64,000 nt of DNA from Fibrella rubiginis (GCF_017353185.1 NZ_JAFMYV010000007.1:1-64000); one strand, 5' to 3'. Shown: positions 15,983 through 25,355, counted from the stretch's first letter. The notes: a model not told the origin generated them from the letters alone. Made by a program: numbers and translations.

Positions 15983-16423
15983 ATGAAAGTTCGTCCTGCC
16001 GTGGTGTTAAGCCGAAACGACGCTGTGTTGCTGATGCAGTATCAATATGGCGACACCACTGTATTTGCCTTACCCGGTGGCAATCCTGACCCTGGTGAAG
16101 ACCTCGAAGCCACGCTTGAACGTGAACTGATGGAAGAGTTGGGTGTTGAGATCCAGGTATTTCAACTGCTTTTCTGCGGTGTGGTAACGCGGCCTAATCA
16201 GCCAGAAGATGTACTTCATTGCGTGTTTATTGGCGAAATCTTTGGCGGCGAACCCGTACTGAATGCCGACCACACCACCGCCGCTGCTGTGGTTTGGAAA
16301 CCCATTGCCGATCTCGACGATCTGGCTATGTACCCCAGTGTAGCTTCGGCCATTCAGGAACACCACGCTGCTCTGTTGCCCACCACGTATCTGGGCTATA
16401 TCGACCAGCCGTTTTATGGGTGA
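15983..16423 (+). CDS. Nudix hydrolase
   Basis: About 146 residues from ATG 15983. The Nudix box is complete: GGNPDPGEDLEATLERELME-ELG fits G-x5-E-x7-R-E-U-x-E-E-x-G-U. It should hydrolyse a nucleoside diphosphate linked to another group; the substrate is unknown. The frame is open to 15947, but MKVRPAVVLSRNDAVLL is the usual family start. The gene is single, between the ThuA gene (divergent) and the AraC-type gene (convergent). Confidence 0.93.
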   Translation: MKVRPAVVLSRNDAVLLMQYQYGDTTVFALPGGNPDPGEDLEATLERELMEELGVEIQVFQLLFCGVVTRPNQPEDVLHCVFIGEIFGGEPVLNADHTTAAAVVWKPIADLDDLAMYPSVASAIQEHHAALLPTTYLGYIDQPFYG

Positions 16424-16459
16424 TATTGACGAAACCGAGATAAGCCAAGAGATACGTTG

Positions 16460-17380
16460 CTATAATGATTCCGCTGTCTGTTGCCGGTATGTTTTAGGCG
16501 TTGTGCCTTCCAGCAACTTAAATAACCGCGAAAAATAGTGGGGATTTTGGAAGCCAACCATATCGCTTACCTCCGCCACCGTTAGGGTTGGGTTAGCTAA
16601 TAACCTACGAGCCAAACTGATGCGCTCGCGAATAATGAACTCAACCGGCGAAAGCCCGAATGCACCTTTAAATGATCGAAAAAAGCTAGACTTGCTCATG
16701 CAGGCTTTCTGGCACAATAAGTCGATCCCAATCTTTTCGGTTAAGTGTTCGTGAATGTAGCTGATCACCGCCGCAAACCGGTTGTTGGTGGGTAAGCCAT
16801 CGGCCATGACCGCCATATTCTGCGTCTGAATTACCCGAATCAGTAACGACTTGAGGGTAAGGTCGGCCAAGGCGTCTTTGTCCATGTTATCTTCCATACT
16901 GATGCTGATGAGGCGGTTCAGTACGTTGGCCAGTTCCCGATTATTATAAAAGTGATACTGATTGAAGTTCAGTTTCCATTCGCCGCTATCGCCTTTCCGG
17001 GGATACCGTTCGTTGAGGAACGCCAGCGTCTGCCCCACCACCTGCCAGTCTAAGGCAATGGTGGCACACTGAACAGGGTGTCTGGCATCGGCTTCAGGAA
17101 AATCAACCTTCATCGATACCCCTTCGGGCAGGATGACCGTTTCGCCGGGCAGAAAACTGAAACCGGGATTCTGCGATAGATACATCACCTTACGGCCGCG
17201 TAACATGCTGGTAATGAACATTCCGTCGTATGACAGCACCAATCCAGAACACTGTTTGTAGGTTTCGAAAATAGTCAGTTCGCACTGGTTTAGCGTAAAC
17301 ACCCGGCGGTTTTCGACCAGTGATGTCAGGGCGCGGGTATCTGACAGATTGATGGGTTCCAAAGCGAATTTCCCAGGCAT
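16460..17380 (-). CDS. AraC-family transcriptional regulator
   Basis: 306 residues. The C-terminal 100 residues hold the two helix-turn-helix motifs of the family, with IGIDLLCQKACMSKSSFFR and LTVAEVSDMVGFQNPHYFSRLFK. The N-terminal part looks like a cupin-type effector-binding domain (FLPGETVILPEGVSMKVDFPEA). It is divergent from the GlcG-formaldehyde dehydrogenase operon and is the likely regulator of it, by position only. Confidence 0.93.
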   Translation of the reverse strand: MPGKFALEPINLSDTRALTSLVENRRVFTLNQCELTIFETYKQCSGLVLSYDGMFITSMLRGRKVMYLSQNPGFSFLPGETVILPEGVSMKVDFPEADARHPVQCATIALDWQVVGQTLAFLNERYPRKGDSGEWKLNFNQYHFYNNRELANVLNRLISISMEDNMDKDALADLTLKSLLIRVIQTQNMAVMADGLPTNNRFAAVISYIHEHLTEKIGIDLLCQKACMSKSSFFRSFKGAFGLSPVEFIIRERISLARRLLANPTLTVAEVSDMVGFQNPHYFSRLFKLLEGTTPKTYRQQTAESL

Positions 17381-17569
17381 AGCGCGGAAGGTATAGCTGC
17401 TGGTTTAACAGGCTTCCCGCCGTTTATGTTATAGTCCACTCGCTAAAACTGGATAATAGTAGCATTGATTGGCATTATAGTGTAACCACGCCATGAGGCA
17501 ACGCCCATAGCTTTGACCAGGATTTAAACTCCGGTCAATTTATCTTAATCATGTTCATTAGCCGAAATC

Positions 17570-17971
17570 ATGGGTATCACGTTAGATCAGGCCGAAACGG
17601 CTATTAAAGCCGCCAAGGTCAAAGCTTTAGAAATCAACACGTTAATGAATATCGCTGTTGTTGACGCCGGGGCCAACTTGGTGGCGTTCGTACGCATGGA
17701 CGGTGCCTGGCTCGGCTCGGCTGATATTTCGCAGAAGAAAGCCCGCACGGCCCGCTACTTCGACATGCCAACCGGTGAGCTGGGCAAGCTTTCGCAGCCC
17801 GGCGGTCCGCTCTTCAACATCGAACACGCTAATGGTGGCCTTATTACGTTTCCTGGCGGTCTGCCCATTAAAAACAGCGCGGGCGAGGTCATCGGGGCCA
17901 TTGGCGTATCGGGTAGCAGCGTCGAAAACGATCACACTGTGGCGCAGGCCGGTGTCGATGCCATCAGTTAG
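17570..17971 (+). CDS. GlcG/HbpS-family heme-binding-like protein
   Basis: 133 residues of the GlcG/HbpS family. It has [42 protein letters not shown] at the start, then [11 protein letters not shown] and [20 protein letters not shown]. Such proteins bind small ligands or heme, or act as accessory factors near dehydrogenase genes. It is the first gene of an operon with a formaldehyde dehydrogenase and an alpha/beta hydrolase, with gaps of 27 and 17 bases. Its exact role is unknown. Confidence 0.88.
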   Translation: MGITLDQAETAIKAAKVKALEINTLMNIAVVDAGANLVAFVRMDGAWLGSADISQKKARTARYFDMPTGELGKLSQPGGPLFNIEHANGGLITFPGGLPIKNSAGEVIGAIGVSGSSVENDHTVAQAGVDAIS

Positions 17972-17998
17972 CCAGAACTTATCTAAATCCTTACAACT

Positions 17999-19189
17999 AT
18001 GTGTCAAAATCATGGTGTTGCTTACATCAGTCCCGGCGTGGTTGAGGTACAACAAATCGAATACCCAAAACTGGCCCTCGGTGACCGCAAGTGCGAACAC
18101 GGGGTTATTCTGCAAATTGTTTCTACCAATATATGCGGTAGCGATCAGCACATGGTGCGGGGCCGCACAACGGCCCCGGCCGGGTTAGTACTGGGCCACG
18201 AAATAACGGGACTGGTGATTGAAGCCGGACGCGACGTGGAGTTTATCAAGGAAGGGGATCTGGTTTCGGTACCGTTCAATATTGCCTGCGGCCGGTGCCG
18301 AAACTGCAAAGCGGGGCAGACGGGGATCTGCCTGAACGTGAACCCCGGCCGGGCTGGTGCCGCCTATGGGTACGTCGATATGGGCGGCTGGGTAGGTGGT
18401 CAGGCCGAATATGTGATGGTACCCTACGCCGACTTCAATCTGCTTAAGTTTCCGGACAAAGACCAGGCGATGGCTAAAATCCGGGATCTGACGCTGCTTT
18501 CCGACATTTTTCCAACGGGTTACCACGGAGCCGTTATGGCGGGCGTGGGTCCGGGGTCTATCGTATACGTGGCCGGGGCCGGGCCTGTTGGGCTGGCCTG
18601 TGCGGTATCGTGCCACCTGCTGGGTGCTGCCGTCGTGATCGTGGGCGACATGATTCCTGAGCGGCTGGAACAGGCCAAAAGCTTTGGCTGTGAAATCATT
18701 GACCTGCGCAAAGAAACCCCGCTGGCCGACCAGATTGCTCAGATCGTTGGCGTTCCCGAAGTTGATTCAGCGGTTGACTGTGTTGGTTTTGAAGCGAAAG
18801 GCCACGGCGCAGGAGCCGACGTAGAGCAGCCCGCCAACGTGCTCAACGCGGCCATGACCATTACCCGCGCGGGTGGAGCCATCGGCATTCCGGGCTTGTA
18901 CGTGACCGGCGATCCGGGGGCAAAAGAGAAGGCCGCTCAGGAAGGAAGCCTGAGCATCCGGATTGGGTTAGGCTGGGCCAAATCGCACTCGTTTTTCACT
19001 GGCCAAACACCCGTGATGAAATACCATCGGCAGTTAATGAACGCCATCCTGTATGATAAAGTCCAGATTGCCAAGGCCGTCAACGTGGAGGTAATCAGCT
19101 TGGACAAAGCGCCACAGGGTTACAAGGATTTTGATAAAGGAGCCGCTAAAAAATTTGTTATCGACCCCCACGGCTTGATACTAAATTAA
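17999..19189 (+). CDS. fdhA: Glutathione-independent formaldehyde dehydrogenase (zinc ADH family)
   Basis: 396 residues, matching the Pseudomonas putida FdhA type of zinc-dependent dehydrogenase that oxidises formaldehyde to formate with tightly bound NAD. Catalytic zinc ligands lie in STNICGSDQHMVRG and LGHEITG; the structural zinc Cys cluster is CGRCRNCKAGQTGIC. The NAD-binding motif is VAGAGPVGLACAV. The distinctive NPGRAGAAYGYVDMGGWVGGQ segment supports this subfamily. It lies between the GlcG-like gene and the hydrolase gene. Some related enzymes act as aldehyde dismutases, so the in vivo substrate is open. Confidence 0.92.
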   Translation: MCQNHGVAYISPGVVEVQQIEYPKLALGDRKCEHGVILQIVSTNICGSDQHMVRGRTTAPAGLVLGHEITGLVIEAGRDVEFIKEGDLVSVPFNIACGRCRNCKAGQTGICLNVNPGRAGAAYGYVDMGGWVGGQAEYVMVPYADFNLLKFPDKDQAMAKIRDLTLLSDIFPTGYHGAVMAGVGPGSIVYVAGAGPVGLACAVSCHLLGAAVVIVGDMIPERLEQAKSFGCEIIDLRKETPLADQIAQIVGVPEVDSAVDCVGFEAKGHGAGADVEQPANVLNAAMTITRAGGAIGIPGLYVTGDPGAKEKAAQEGSLSIRIGLGWAKSHSFFTGQTPVMKYHRQLMNAILYDKVQIAKAVNVEVISLDKAPQGYKDFDKGAAKKFVIDPHGLILN

Positions 19190-19206
19190 CAAACTAGCCA
19201 ATTAAT

Positions 19207-20136
19207 ATGACTATGCACTACGTCCGGCGCGGTACCGGCAAACCACTTTTGTTACTTCACGGTATTGGCAGTTCGCTACGGACTTGGGATCTTGTGATGG
19301 ATGGCCTGGCGGCCGAGCGCGATGTCATTGCTGTTGATTTGCCAGGTTTCGGTCAATCGCCCGCCCTGGTTGGGGAGGTCTCTATTCGTACCCTCGCCGA
19401 CGCAGTAACCGATTTCCTGGCCGAACAGAACCTGCTGGGCATCGACGTTGTGGGCAATTCGATGGGTGCCCGGCTGGTGCTGGAACTGGCCCGGCGGGGC
19501 GGTGTGGTAGGCACAGTGGTCTCCCTCGATCCGGGCGGGTTCTGGCAGGGCTGGGAGGTGCCGTACTTCTTCCACTCGGTTCGGCTGTCGGCTCAGTTGT
19601 CTCAACGTATTCAGCCGTTGCTGCCTGTGCTGGTGGGCAACCCAATCAGCCGGACGCTGCTGTTTGCGCAGTTTTCGGCCCACCCCTGGACCATTCCGGC
19701 TTCGGTAGCGCTCAACGAGTTTCGGGAATTTCTGCCCACACCCAGCTTCACGAAGCTGCTGGACAGCTTGGCGCATGGACCTAAGCAGGCTGGTGCCCCG
19801 GTGGGCTCGCTTCAGTATCCGTTGGTGATTGGCTGGGGTCGTCAGGATCGGGTCTGCCTGCCCAGCCAATCGGAATTGGCCATGTCTTTATTCCCCGATG
19901 CACACCTGCACTGGTTTTCGAATTGTGGTCACGTACCTCAGCTCGACGTGCCGACAGAGACCGTCCGGTTGATACTGGACGTAACCGGGGGCGTGTATGA
20001 ACCCCAACCTGTTGACACACAGGAATTGGAACCGTCAACCGTCTTGTCTGATAAGGTGCTGCTGGGCGTGGGGGGGGCTATACTGGTGGCGGGTTTGTTT
20101 TTTGCCCTCAGCCGGGGCCGGAAACGGTTGGTTTGA
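19207..20136 (+). CDS. Alpha/beta hydrolase with C-terminal membrane anchor
   Basis: 309 residues. The alpha/beta hydrolase fold shows LLLHGIGSSLRTWD, the nucleophile elbow VVGNSMGARL (Ser), and a late WFSNCGHVPQLD with the catalytic His. After about residue 275 comes a linker and then one hydrophobic segment (LLGVGGAILVAGLFFAL) followed by SRGRKRLV, a positive tail. This looks like a tail anchor, placing the catalytic domain on one face of a membrane. Third gene of the operon with fdhA; a link to formaldehyde or ester metabolism is possible but not shown. Confidence 0.9.
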   Translation: MTMHYVRRGTGKPLLLLHGIGSSLRTWDLVMDGLAAERDVIAVDLPGFGQSPALVGEVSIRTLADAVTDFLAEQNLLGIDVVGNSMGARLVLELARRGGVVGTVVSLDPGGFWQGWEVPYFFHSVRLSAQLSQRIQPLLPVLVGNPISRTLLFAQFSAHPWTIPASVALNEFREFLPTPSFTKLLDSLAHGPKQAGAPVGSLQYPLVIGWGRQDRVCLPSQSELAMSLFPDAHLHWFSNCGHVPQLDVPTETVRLILDVTGGVYEPQPVDTQELEPSTVLSDKVLLGVGGAILVAGLFFALSRGRKRLV

Positions 20137-20167
20137 TGCGCATCACGCTGACTACAGGACCACGCAT

Positions 20168-21586
20168 TTATATCTTACCCTTCCACAAACTCCCCGCTAT
20201 CATTGCTAGGGCACTGGCTATCAGGCCCCATAGCATAGGCGGAAACGTGGTGTTGAGCCAGATACAGAGTACCCACGTACTTAAGCCCGCCCCGATAGAC
20301 CAGAGGCAACCGCGCAGGTTGGCCCGTTTCCAGTAGATACCTGCCGTGAGCGGCACAAACAGCGACACCAGGCTAAACGCCGATGACTCTCCTACAAGAT
20401 CGAAAATGCTGGTACTCCGTCCCAGGGTTATGCTCACGCACAAAACCGAAATAACGACAATAGCCCAGCGAATGGCCTTAAGTAGTTGAGCATCAGTGGT
20501 GGCGGGCTGAAAAAATTTCACGATGTTCTCGCCAAAAACCGTGGCGGGGGCCAGAATTGCTCCACTCGACACGCTCAGAATGGCCGAAGTGAGTGCGCCG
20601 AAAAACAGGATCTGTAGCGGCAGGTTGCCATGGCGCATCACCATATTTGGAATGATGAGTTCACGGCCTTGTTCTGTGCCCAATGGGCCACCCCCGGCCA
20701 GATCGGGGTGTAATAGCCGGGCGCTGAGTGCAATAAACAGGGGCAGAGCCGCCACTGTCAAATACAGGCCCGATGCCAGATAAGACGCCCGCACGGCCAC
20801 CGGAGCCGACTTGGCCGACATTACCCGCTGGAAAATATCCTGCTGCGGAATGCTGCCAAGGCCAATCGTCATCCAGGCAGCCAGGTACGTAGCCCAGCCA
20901 TTGACGGACGCGGTTGGCAGGAACCTGAAAAAGCCGTTGGGTACGCGGGCAACCACGCCGTCGATGCCTCCCACCTGCGGCCACAATATAACCGCCAGCA
21001 CCACCAGGGCCAGAATGATGATGAGGTTGTGCAGAAAGTCGGTGATGGAGATAGACCACATACCGCCCAGCAGGGTATAAATCATTACGATGCTGGCGCT
21101 TACCACAATGCCCCAGGCCATGGGGATGCCGATAACCACATTGAGCACAATCCCGATGGCGATGTACTGCGCGGCAATCCAGCTGAAGTACGATGGAATC
21201 ACAATAATGGCGCTCATCAACTCTGCCGACCGCCCAAACCGGATGCGGAAGTAGTCAGAAAAGGTGGTAATACCTTCGCTGTAGAGTGGTTTGGCAAAGA
21301 AAGCGCCAACCAGAAACAGGCACAGTGCCGATCCAAACGGCTCTTCGATGATACTCAACACACCCCCCTCAACAAACTTGGCCGGTGCACCCATAATGCT
21401 TTCCGACCCAAACCAGGTAGCAAACGTGACCGACGTAGCCAGGGCCAGAGACAGCCCCCGTCCGGCCAGCACAAAGTCCTGCGAGGTAGTCACGCGCCGC
21501 GCCGCCCATGCCCCGATGGCGATGTTTGAGAGCAGATAAAGACAGATGCAGACAATGAGCGTCATGATTTTATAAATGCCGGACAT
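20168..21586 (-). CDS. Sodium:solute symporter family protein
   Basis: 472 residues, with about 12-13 hydrophobic segments, the normal length for the SSS family. Typical segments are AARRVTTSQDFVLAGRGLSLALA near the start, TFATWFGSESIMG, SYFSWIAAQYIAIGIV and GLGSIPQQDIFQRVMSAKS. The family imports sugars, amino acids or other solutes with sodium; the substrate is not evident. A second in-frame Met at 21565 (MTLIVCICL) is an alternative start. The gene is convergent with the hydrolase gene. A perfect palindrome lies 36 bases upstream (21622-21638). Confidence 0.92.
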   Translation of the reverse strand: MSGIYKIMTLIVCICLYLLSNIAIGAWAARRVTTSQDFVLAGRGLSLALATSVTFATWFGSESIMGAPAKFVEGGVLSIIEEPFGSALCLFLVGAFFAKPLYSEGITTFSDYFRIRFGRSAELMSAIIVIPSYFSWIAAQYIAIGIVLNVVIGIPMAWGIVVSASIVMIYTLLGGMWSISITDFLHNLIIILALVVLAVILWPQVGGIDGVVARVPNGFFRFLPTASVNGWATYLAAWMTIGLGSIPQQDIFQRVMSAKSAPVAVRASYLASGLYLTVAALPLFIALSARLLHPDLAGGGPLGTEQGRELIIPNMVMRHGNLPLQILFFGALTSAILSVSSGAILAPATVFGENIVKFFQPATTDAQLLKAIRWAIVVISVLCVSITLGRSTSIFDLVGESSAFSLVSLFVPLTAGIYWKRANLRGCLWSIGAGLSTWVLCIWLNTTFPPMLWGLIASALAMIAGSLWKGKI

Positions 21587-21621
21587 CCTGCTGACATAGG
21601 GCTGTCACCGGTTGTGTGGTT

Positions 21622-21638
21622 TTTTGTAGCGTACAAAA
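21622..21638. promoter_or_regulatory. 17-bp palindrome upstream of the symporter gene
   Basis: TTTTGTAGCGTACAAAA is a perfect 7-bp inverted repeat around GCG. Size and symmetry fit an operator for a dimeric regulator. It is 36 bases before the symporter start and 175 bases before TetR. Which protein binds it is not known. Confidence 0.55.
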
Positions 21639-21757
21639 CAGCGTCATCATAGTAACATAAATGACGGCTGATAGGGGTAAAAGTCTACCATTTAATCCTG
21701 GTTTTGGTACGAATCAAAGAACAACTGTCCTTCATTAAAGAACTTTTAATAAACGAC

Positions 21758-21785
21758 GGAAACTTTAAACTTTCTCGTAGTTTCC
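21758..21785. promoter_or_regulatory. Inverted repeat just upstream of tetR
   Basis: GGAAACT (21758-21764) and AGTTTCC (21779-21785) are perfect 7-bp half-sites with a 14-base spacer, ending 28 bases before the TetR start. It is a candidate self-regulatory operator for the efflux operon. Support is symmetry and position only. Confidence 0.45.
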
Positions 21786-21812
21786 TGAGTTTCGGCTTCA
21801 GAATGTACCGTA

Positions 21813-22448
21813 ATGACGGGTGAGATGAAGGAGAAAATTCTAAATGAAGCTGAGCGTCTTTTCTGGAAATATGGCGTCCGCACGATCACGATGGATGACA
21901 TCGCCCGGCGGCTGGCCATTTCTAAAAAGACGATCTATCAGTACTTCACAGACAAGGAGGACATTGTATATCAGGTAGTTAACTATCATATCGAACATGA
22001 AATGATAGAGTGCACCCGGTTGATTGACCAGTCGATGAACCCACTAGAGGAGATGCTGATGATATCGGACCTGATGCGGCGTAATGCCGACATGGTTAAC
22101 CCCAGCCTGCTTATGGACGTACAGCGATATTACCCCAAAGCATGGGACGCTTTTCTCCAGCACAAAGAAGGACGCATCATTACCGACATCAAAGCCAATC
22201 TCCAGCGGGGTGTTGACCAGGGCCTGTACCGGACCGACATTGATCTAGAGACCATGGCTCGCCTCCGTGTAGAGTTGATCCAGCTGGGATTCGATGACCG
22301 TGCTTTTCCAAACAACAAAGACGTCATGACGACCCAGGATCAGTTGCTCCACCTCTTCCTCAGGGGCATCTTAAGCGAACAGGGCTTTACCGTTTACAAC
22401 ACGCTGAAAAACAAAGAATACAACCTGACTGCATATGAAAACAAATAG
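21813..22448 (+). CDS. TetR/AcrR-family regulator of the efflux operon
   Basis: 211 residues. The N-terminal DNA-binding domain reads ILNEAERLFWKYGVRTITMDDIARRLAISKKTIYQYFTDKEDIV, a standard TetR helix-turn-helix. The C-terminal helical part would bind the ligand. It is the first gene of the TolC-HlyD-RND operon and overlaps tolC by 14 bases, so the regulator and the outer-membrane channel are translationally coupled. Repressor function is inferred from the family. Confidence 0.95.
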   Translation: MTGEMKEKILNEAERLFWKYGVRTITMDDIARRLAISKKTIYQYFTDKEDIVYQVVNYHIEHEMIECTRLIDQSMNPLEEMLMISDLMRRNADMVNPSLLMDVQRYYPKAWDAFLQHKEGRIITDIKANLQRGVDQGLYRTDIDLETMARLRVELIQLGFDDRAFPNNKDVMTTQDQLLHLFLRGILSEQGFTVYNTLKNKEYNLTAYENK

Positions 22449-24114
22449 TACATATCGAAACCGAACAACGGCCCTGTGGCTTGCGCTGGGGTGGCTGGGC
22501 ATCGGTGCCGTCGCTGCGCAGGTGCCCACAACGGGGGCGCCAACGGGGTCGGCCCCTACGCAGCCTTCGGTGGGGCAGCAACCCACCGGTGCCGCGGCCA
22601 GCGGTCAACAGCCGGGAGCACAACAACCCGCTGCCACAGGCTCCATTACCCCAGGTGGGCAGGCAGCGGTGCCGTCGCAGCCGGGTGTATCGCCCACGGG
22701 TGCCCCGCAGCCGGGTCTGCAAAACGGTCCTGTCAACTTACAGCCGGGCACGGTGTCGACCATGAATTCGGGACTGGCCCCGGCACCTACGGGACTGGTG
22801 TCAACGACTCAGCCGGTTAATGGTCAGGCGTTTACGTTGCAGGAAGCCATTGATTTCGCCGTTCGGCAAAACATCAACGTGCGCAATACGCAACTCGACG
22901 CCGTGAGTGCCGAAGCCCGGATTCGGGAAATTAAAGCATCGGCATTGCCACAGATCAGTGCCAGTGGCTCGTTTACCGACAACCTGATTATTCAGCGGGC
23001 GTTTTTACCTGCTGTATTTTTCGACCCGAAGGCATCGCCCGATGCACCTGCCGTGCCGGTTCAGTTTGGTGTGACCTATTCCGGCAACGCCGCTGCCAGC
23101 GTCAACCAGTTGATCTACAGTGCGAGTTTGAACGTAGGACTTCGTGCCGCCGCTACCTACCGTGAACTGGCTCAACGTACCACGCAGGCGACCAAAGTAA
23201 CGGTGGCTGAGCAGGTGGCCAAAGCCTACTACGGTGTACTGGTGGCTCGTGAGCGCTCGAAACTGCTGGACCTGAACATTGGCCGTCTCGATACGTTGCT
23301 GCGCGATACACGCGCTCTGAACAAACAGGGCTTTGTGGAAAAGCTAGATGTACAACGACTTGAAGTTCAGGCCAATAACCTGCGGGCTGATCGGCAAAAC
23401 GTTGAGAACCTGATTCAGCTCAGCTATGCGTTATTGAAGTTTCAGATGGGGCTCAAAATAAACGAAGAGATCACCCTGACTGAGCAGTTGCAGGAGCGCA
23501 ACCTCGACGAGCTGCAAGCGCTGATTGCGCCTGACCCAACGTTTCAGTACAGTAGCCGCATTGAATATTCGACTCTGCAAACGCAGCTTAAACTGGCAGA
23601 ACTGGACATCGAGTCGTCGCAGAAAGGTTACTACCCCACACTCTCGGCGTTCATTAACTACGGCTACAACAACGGACGAAACAAGATCGGCGATATGTTC
23701 GCAACGCCCTGGCTGAACTTCTCTACGGCGGGTCTGAGCCTCCAGATACCCATTTTCGACGGGTTTCTGAAGAAGTACCAGATTGCCCAGAAACGCATCA
23801 CGCTTCAGAAGGCGCAGAACAGCGGTGAGTTGCTCAAGAACTCCATCGACCTGCAAATCCGGCAGTCGAGCATTACGCTCAACAACGGGTTTCAGACGCT
23901 GCAAACCCAGCAGCGCAACCGCGACCTGGCCGCCGAAATCGTGCGCGTAACCCGGATCAAATACAAGGAGGGTGTAGGTTCGAACATCGAAGTGCTCAAC
24001 GCCGAAACCTCCCTCCGCGAAGCCCAAACCAATTATTTCGCCTCCCTCTACGATTTCCTCATCGCCAAAGTCGATCAGGACAAAGCACTGGGACGGCTGT
24101 ATGTAGGACAATAA
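22435..24114 (+). CDS. TolC-family outer membrane efflux protein with Pro/Gln/Gly-rich N-terminal insert
   Basis: 559 residues. Signal peptide at 1-30 (ALWLALGWLGIGAVAAQ). Residues 31-125 are a low-complexity stretch rich in Pro, Gln, Gly, Ala and Thr that TolC proteins normally lack. The channel domain starts at FTLQEAIDFAVRQNINVRN and holds two repeats of the outer-membrane efflux protein type, with NAAASVNQLIYSASLN and STAGLSLQIPIFDGF marking the beta segments. It forms the exit duct of the RND pump encoded downstream. The role of the insert is unknown; it may span or bind the cell wall. Confidence 0.94.
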   Translation: MKTNSTYRNRTTALWLALGWLGIGAVAAQVPTTGAPTGSAPTQPSVGQQPTGAAASGQQPGAQQPAATGSITPGGQAAVPSQPGVSPTGAPQPGLQNGPVNLQPGTVSTMNSGLAPAPTGLVSTTQPVNGQAFTLQEAIDFAVRQNINVRNTQLDAVSAEARIREIKASALPQISASGSFTDNLIIQRAFLPAVFFDPKASPDAPAVPVQFGVTYSGNAAASVNQLIYSASLNVGLRAAATYRELAQRTTQATKVTVAEQVAKAYYGVLVARERSKLLDLNIGRLDTLLRDTRALNKQGFVEKLDVQRLEVQANNLRADRQNVENLIQLSYALLKFQMGLKINEEITLTEQLQERNLDELQALIAPDPTFQYSSRIEYSTLQTQLKLAELDIESSQKGYYPTLSAFINYGYNNGRNKIGDMFATPWLNFSTAGLSLQIPIFDGFLKKYQIAQKRITLQKAQNSGELLKNSIDLQIRQSSITLNNGFQTLQTQQRNRDLAAEIVRVTRIKYKEGVGSNIEVLNAETSLREAQTNYFASLYDFLIAKVDQDKALGRLYVGQ

Positions 24115-24117
24115 GCT

Positions 24118-24221
24118 GATTTACGAATTACGAGTTACGATGTATGATTTGGGTCTGTCTGATGGACAGATGCTGAATCGGCAACGCTAATCCGTAATTC
24201 GTACATCGTAGATCGTAAATC
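24118..24221. repeat. ATTTACG-type heptamer stem-loop between tolC and hlyD genes
   Basis: Left side from 24118 has words ATTTACG, AATTACG, AGTTACG; the right side, read on the other strand, has ATTTACG, ATCTACG, ATGTACG. Pairing is imperfect because words differ, but both have a 7-base period. A short hairpin TCTGTC/GACAGA sits in the loop. The right arm ends directly at the ATG of the adaptor gene. Confidence 0.85.
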
Positions 24222-25355
24222 ATGAAGCAGACATATATAATCATTACACTGCTGGCCTTGTTGCTGGCAGCTTGCGGGGAAAAGAAATCAGACCTGCAAA
24301 CCAAGAAAGAGGAACTGGCTAAGCTGAAAAGCGAACAGGCCGATTTGAACACGAAGGTGAAAGGCCTGGAAACGGAACTGGCTAAGCTCGACCCCGTCAA
24401 GCGCGAAGAAGCCAAAGTAAAAACCGTGGCTGTGTCGCCGGTGGTGGCCGGTACGTTTCGGCACTTTGTGGATTTGCAGGGTACGGTGGATGCCAAAAAC
24501 AACGTGCAGGTATCGCCCAAAGGGCAGGGTGGGGTCATCACGGCCGTTTATGTAGTAGAGGGTACACCCGTACGGGCTGGTCAGGCGATTGCCAAACTGG
24601 ATGATCAGATCGTGCGTGAGTCACTGGCCGAGGTACAGACGCAGTTGTCGCTGGCCAATACCGTCTATGAGAAGCAGGCCAACCTCTGGAAGCAGCAGAT
24701 TGGCACGGAGTTGCAGTATTTGCAGGCCAAGAGCAACAAAGAATCACTGGAGCGGCGCATCGCTACCATCAAGGCGCAATTAGGTCAGTCGGTGGTAACG
24801 GCTCCCATCTCAGGTGTGGTTGATCAGGTAATTGGCAAGGTAGGTCAGCCGGCGGCACCGGGTATAGGTATTGTACGGATCGTGAACCTGTCGCGGCTGA
24901 AAGTGGTGGCTAAAGTGGCCGATACGTATTCGGGCACCGTGCGCAAAGGTGATCCGATCCAGATCACTTTCCCCGACATCAAAAAGCAGATCAACAGCAC
25001 CATCACGTTCGTGTCTACCTCGGTTGATCCGCTTAGCCGGACGTTCACGATTGAGGCTGCTCTGCCGTCAGATAATGCCTTGAAACCGAATATGCTGGCG
25101 CAGGTTAAAATCAACGATGCCTCGAAACCGAACGCCGTAGTGATCAATCAAAACCTGATTCAAAACACGGAAAATGGCCAGCTGGTCTACGTGGCCGTAA
25201 CGGAGGGCAATAAGAAGGTGGCAAAAGCGAAGAAAGTTACGACGGGCCAGAGCTACGGCGGCCAGATTGAGATTACGCAGGGCCTCAGCGCCGGTGACCA
25301 GCTCATCACGCAGGGCTACCAGGAAGTGACGGATGGACAAACGATTTCTTTTTAG
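24222..25355 (+). CDS. RND efflux periplasmic adaptor (HlyD/AcrA type), lipoprotein
   Basis: 377 residues. The signal peptide ends in a lipobox (LLALLLAACGE), so the protein is lipid-anchored. A coiled-coil follows (LQTKKEELAKLKSEQADLNTKVKGLETELAKL), unusual in sitting before the barrel part. The lipoyl-type segments GVITAVYVVEGTPVRAGQAIAKLDD and VVTAPISGVVDQVIGKVGQ and the beta-barrel and membrane-proximal domains follow. It links the RND pump in the inner membrane to TolC. It lies between tolC and the pump gene, each separated by a heptamer stem-loop. Confidence 0.94.
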   Translation: MKQTYIIITLLALLLAACGEKKSDLQTKKEELAKLKSEQADLNTKVKGLETELAKLDPVKREEAKVKTVAVSPVVAGTFRHFVDLQGTVDAKNNVQVSPKGQGGVITAVYVVEGTPVRAGQAIAKLDDQIVRESLAEVQTQLSLANTVYEKQANLWKQQIGTELQYLQAKSNKESLERRIATIKAQLGQSVVTAPISGVVDQVIGKVGQPAAPGIGIVRIVNLSRLKVVAKVADTYSGTVRKGDPIQITFPDIKKQINSTITFVSTSVDPLSRTFTIEAALPSDNALKPNMLAQVKINDASKPNAVVINQNLIQNTENGQLVYVAVTEGNKKVAKAKKVTTGQSYGGQIEITQGLSAGDQLITQGYQEVTDGQTISF

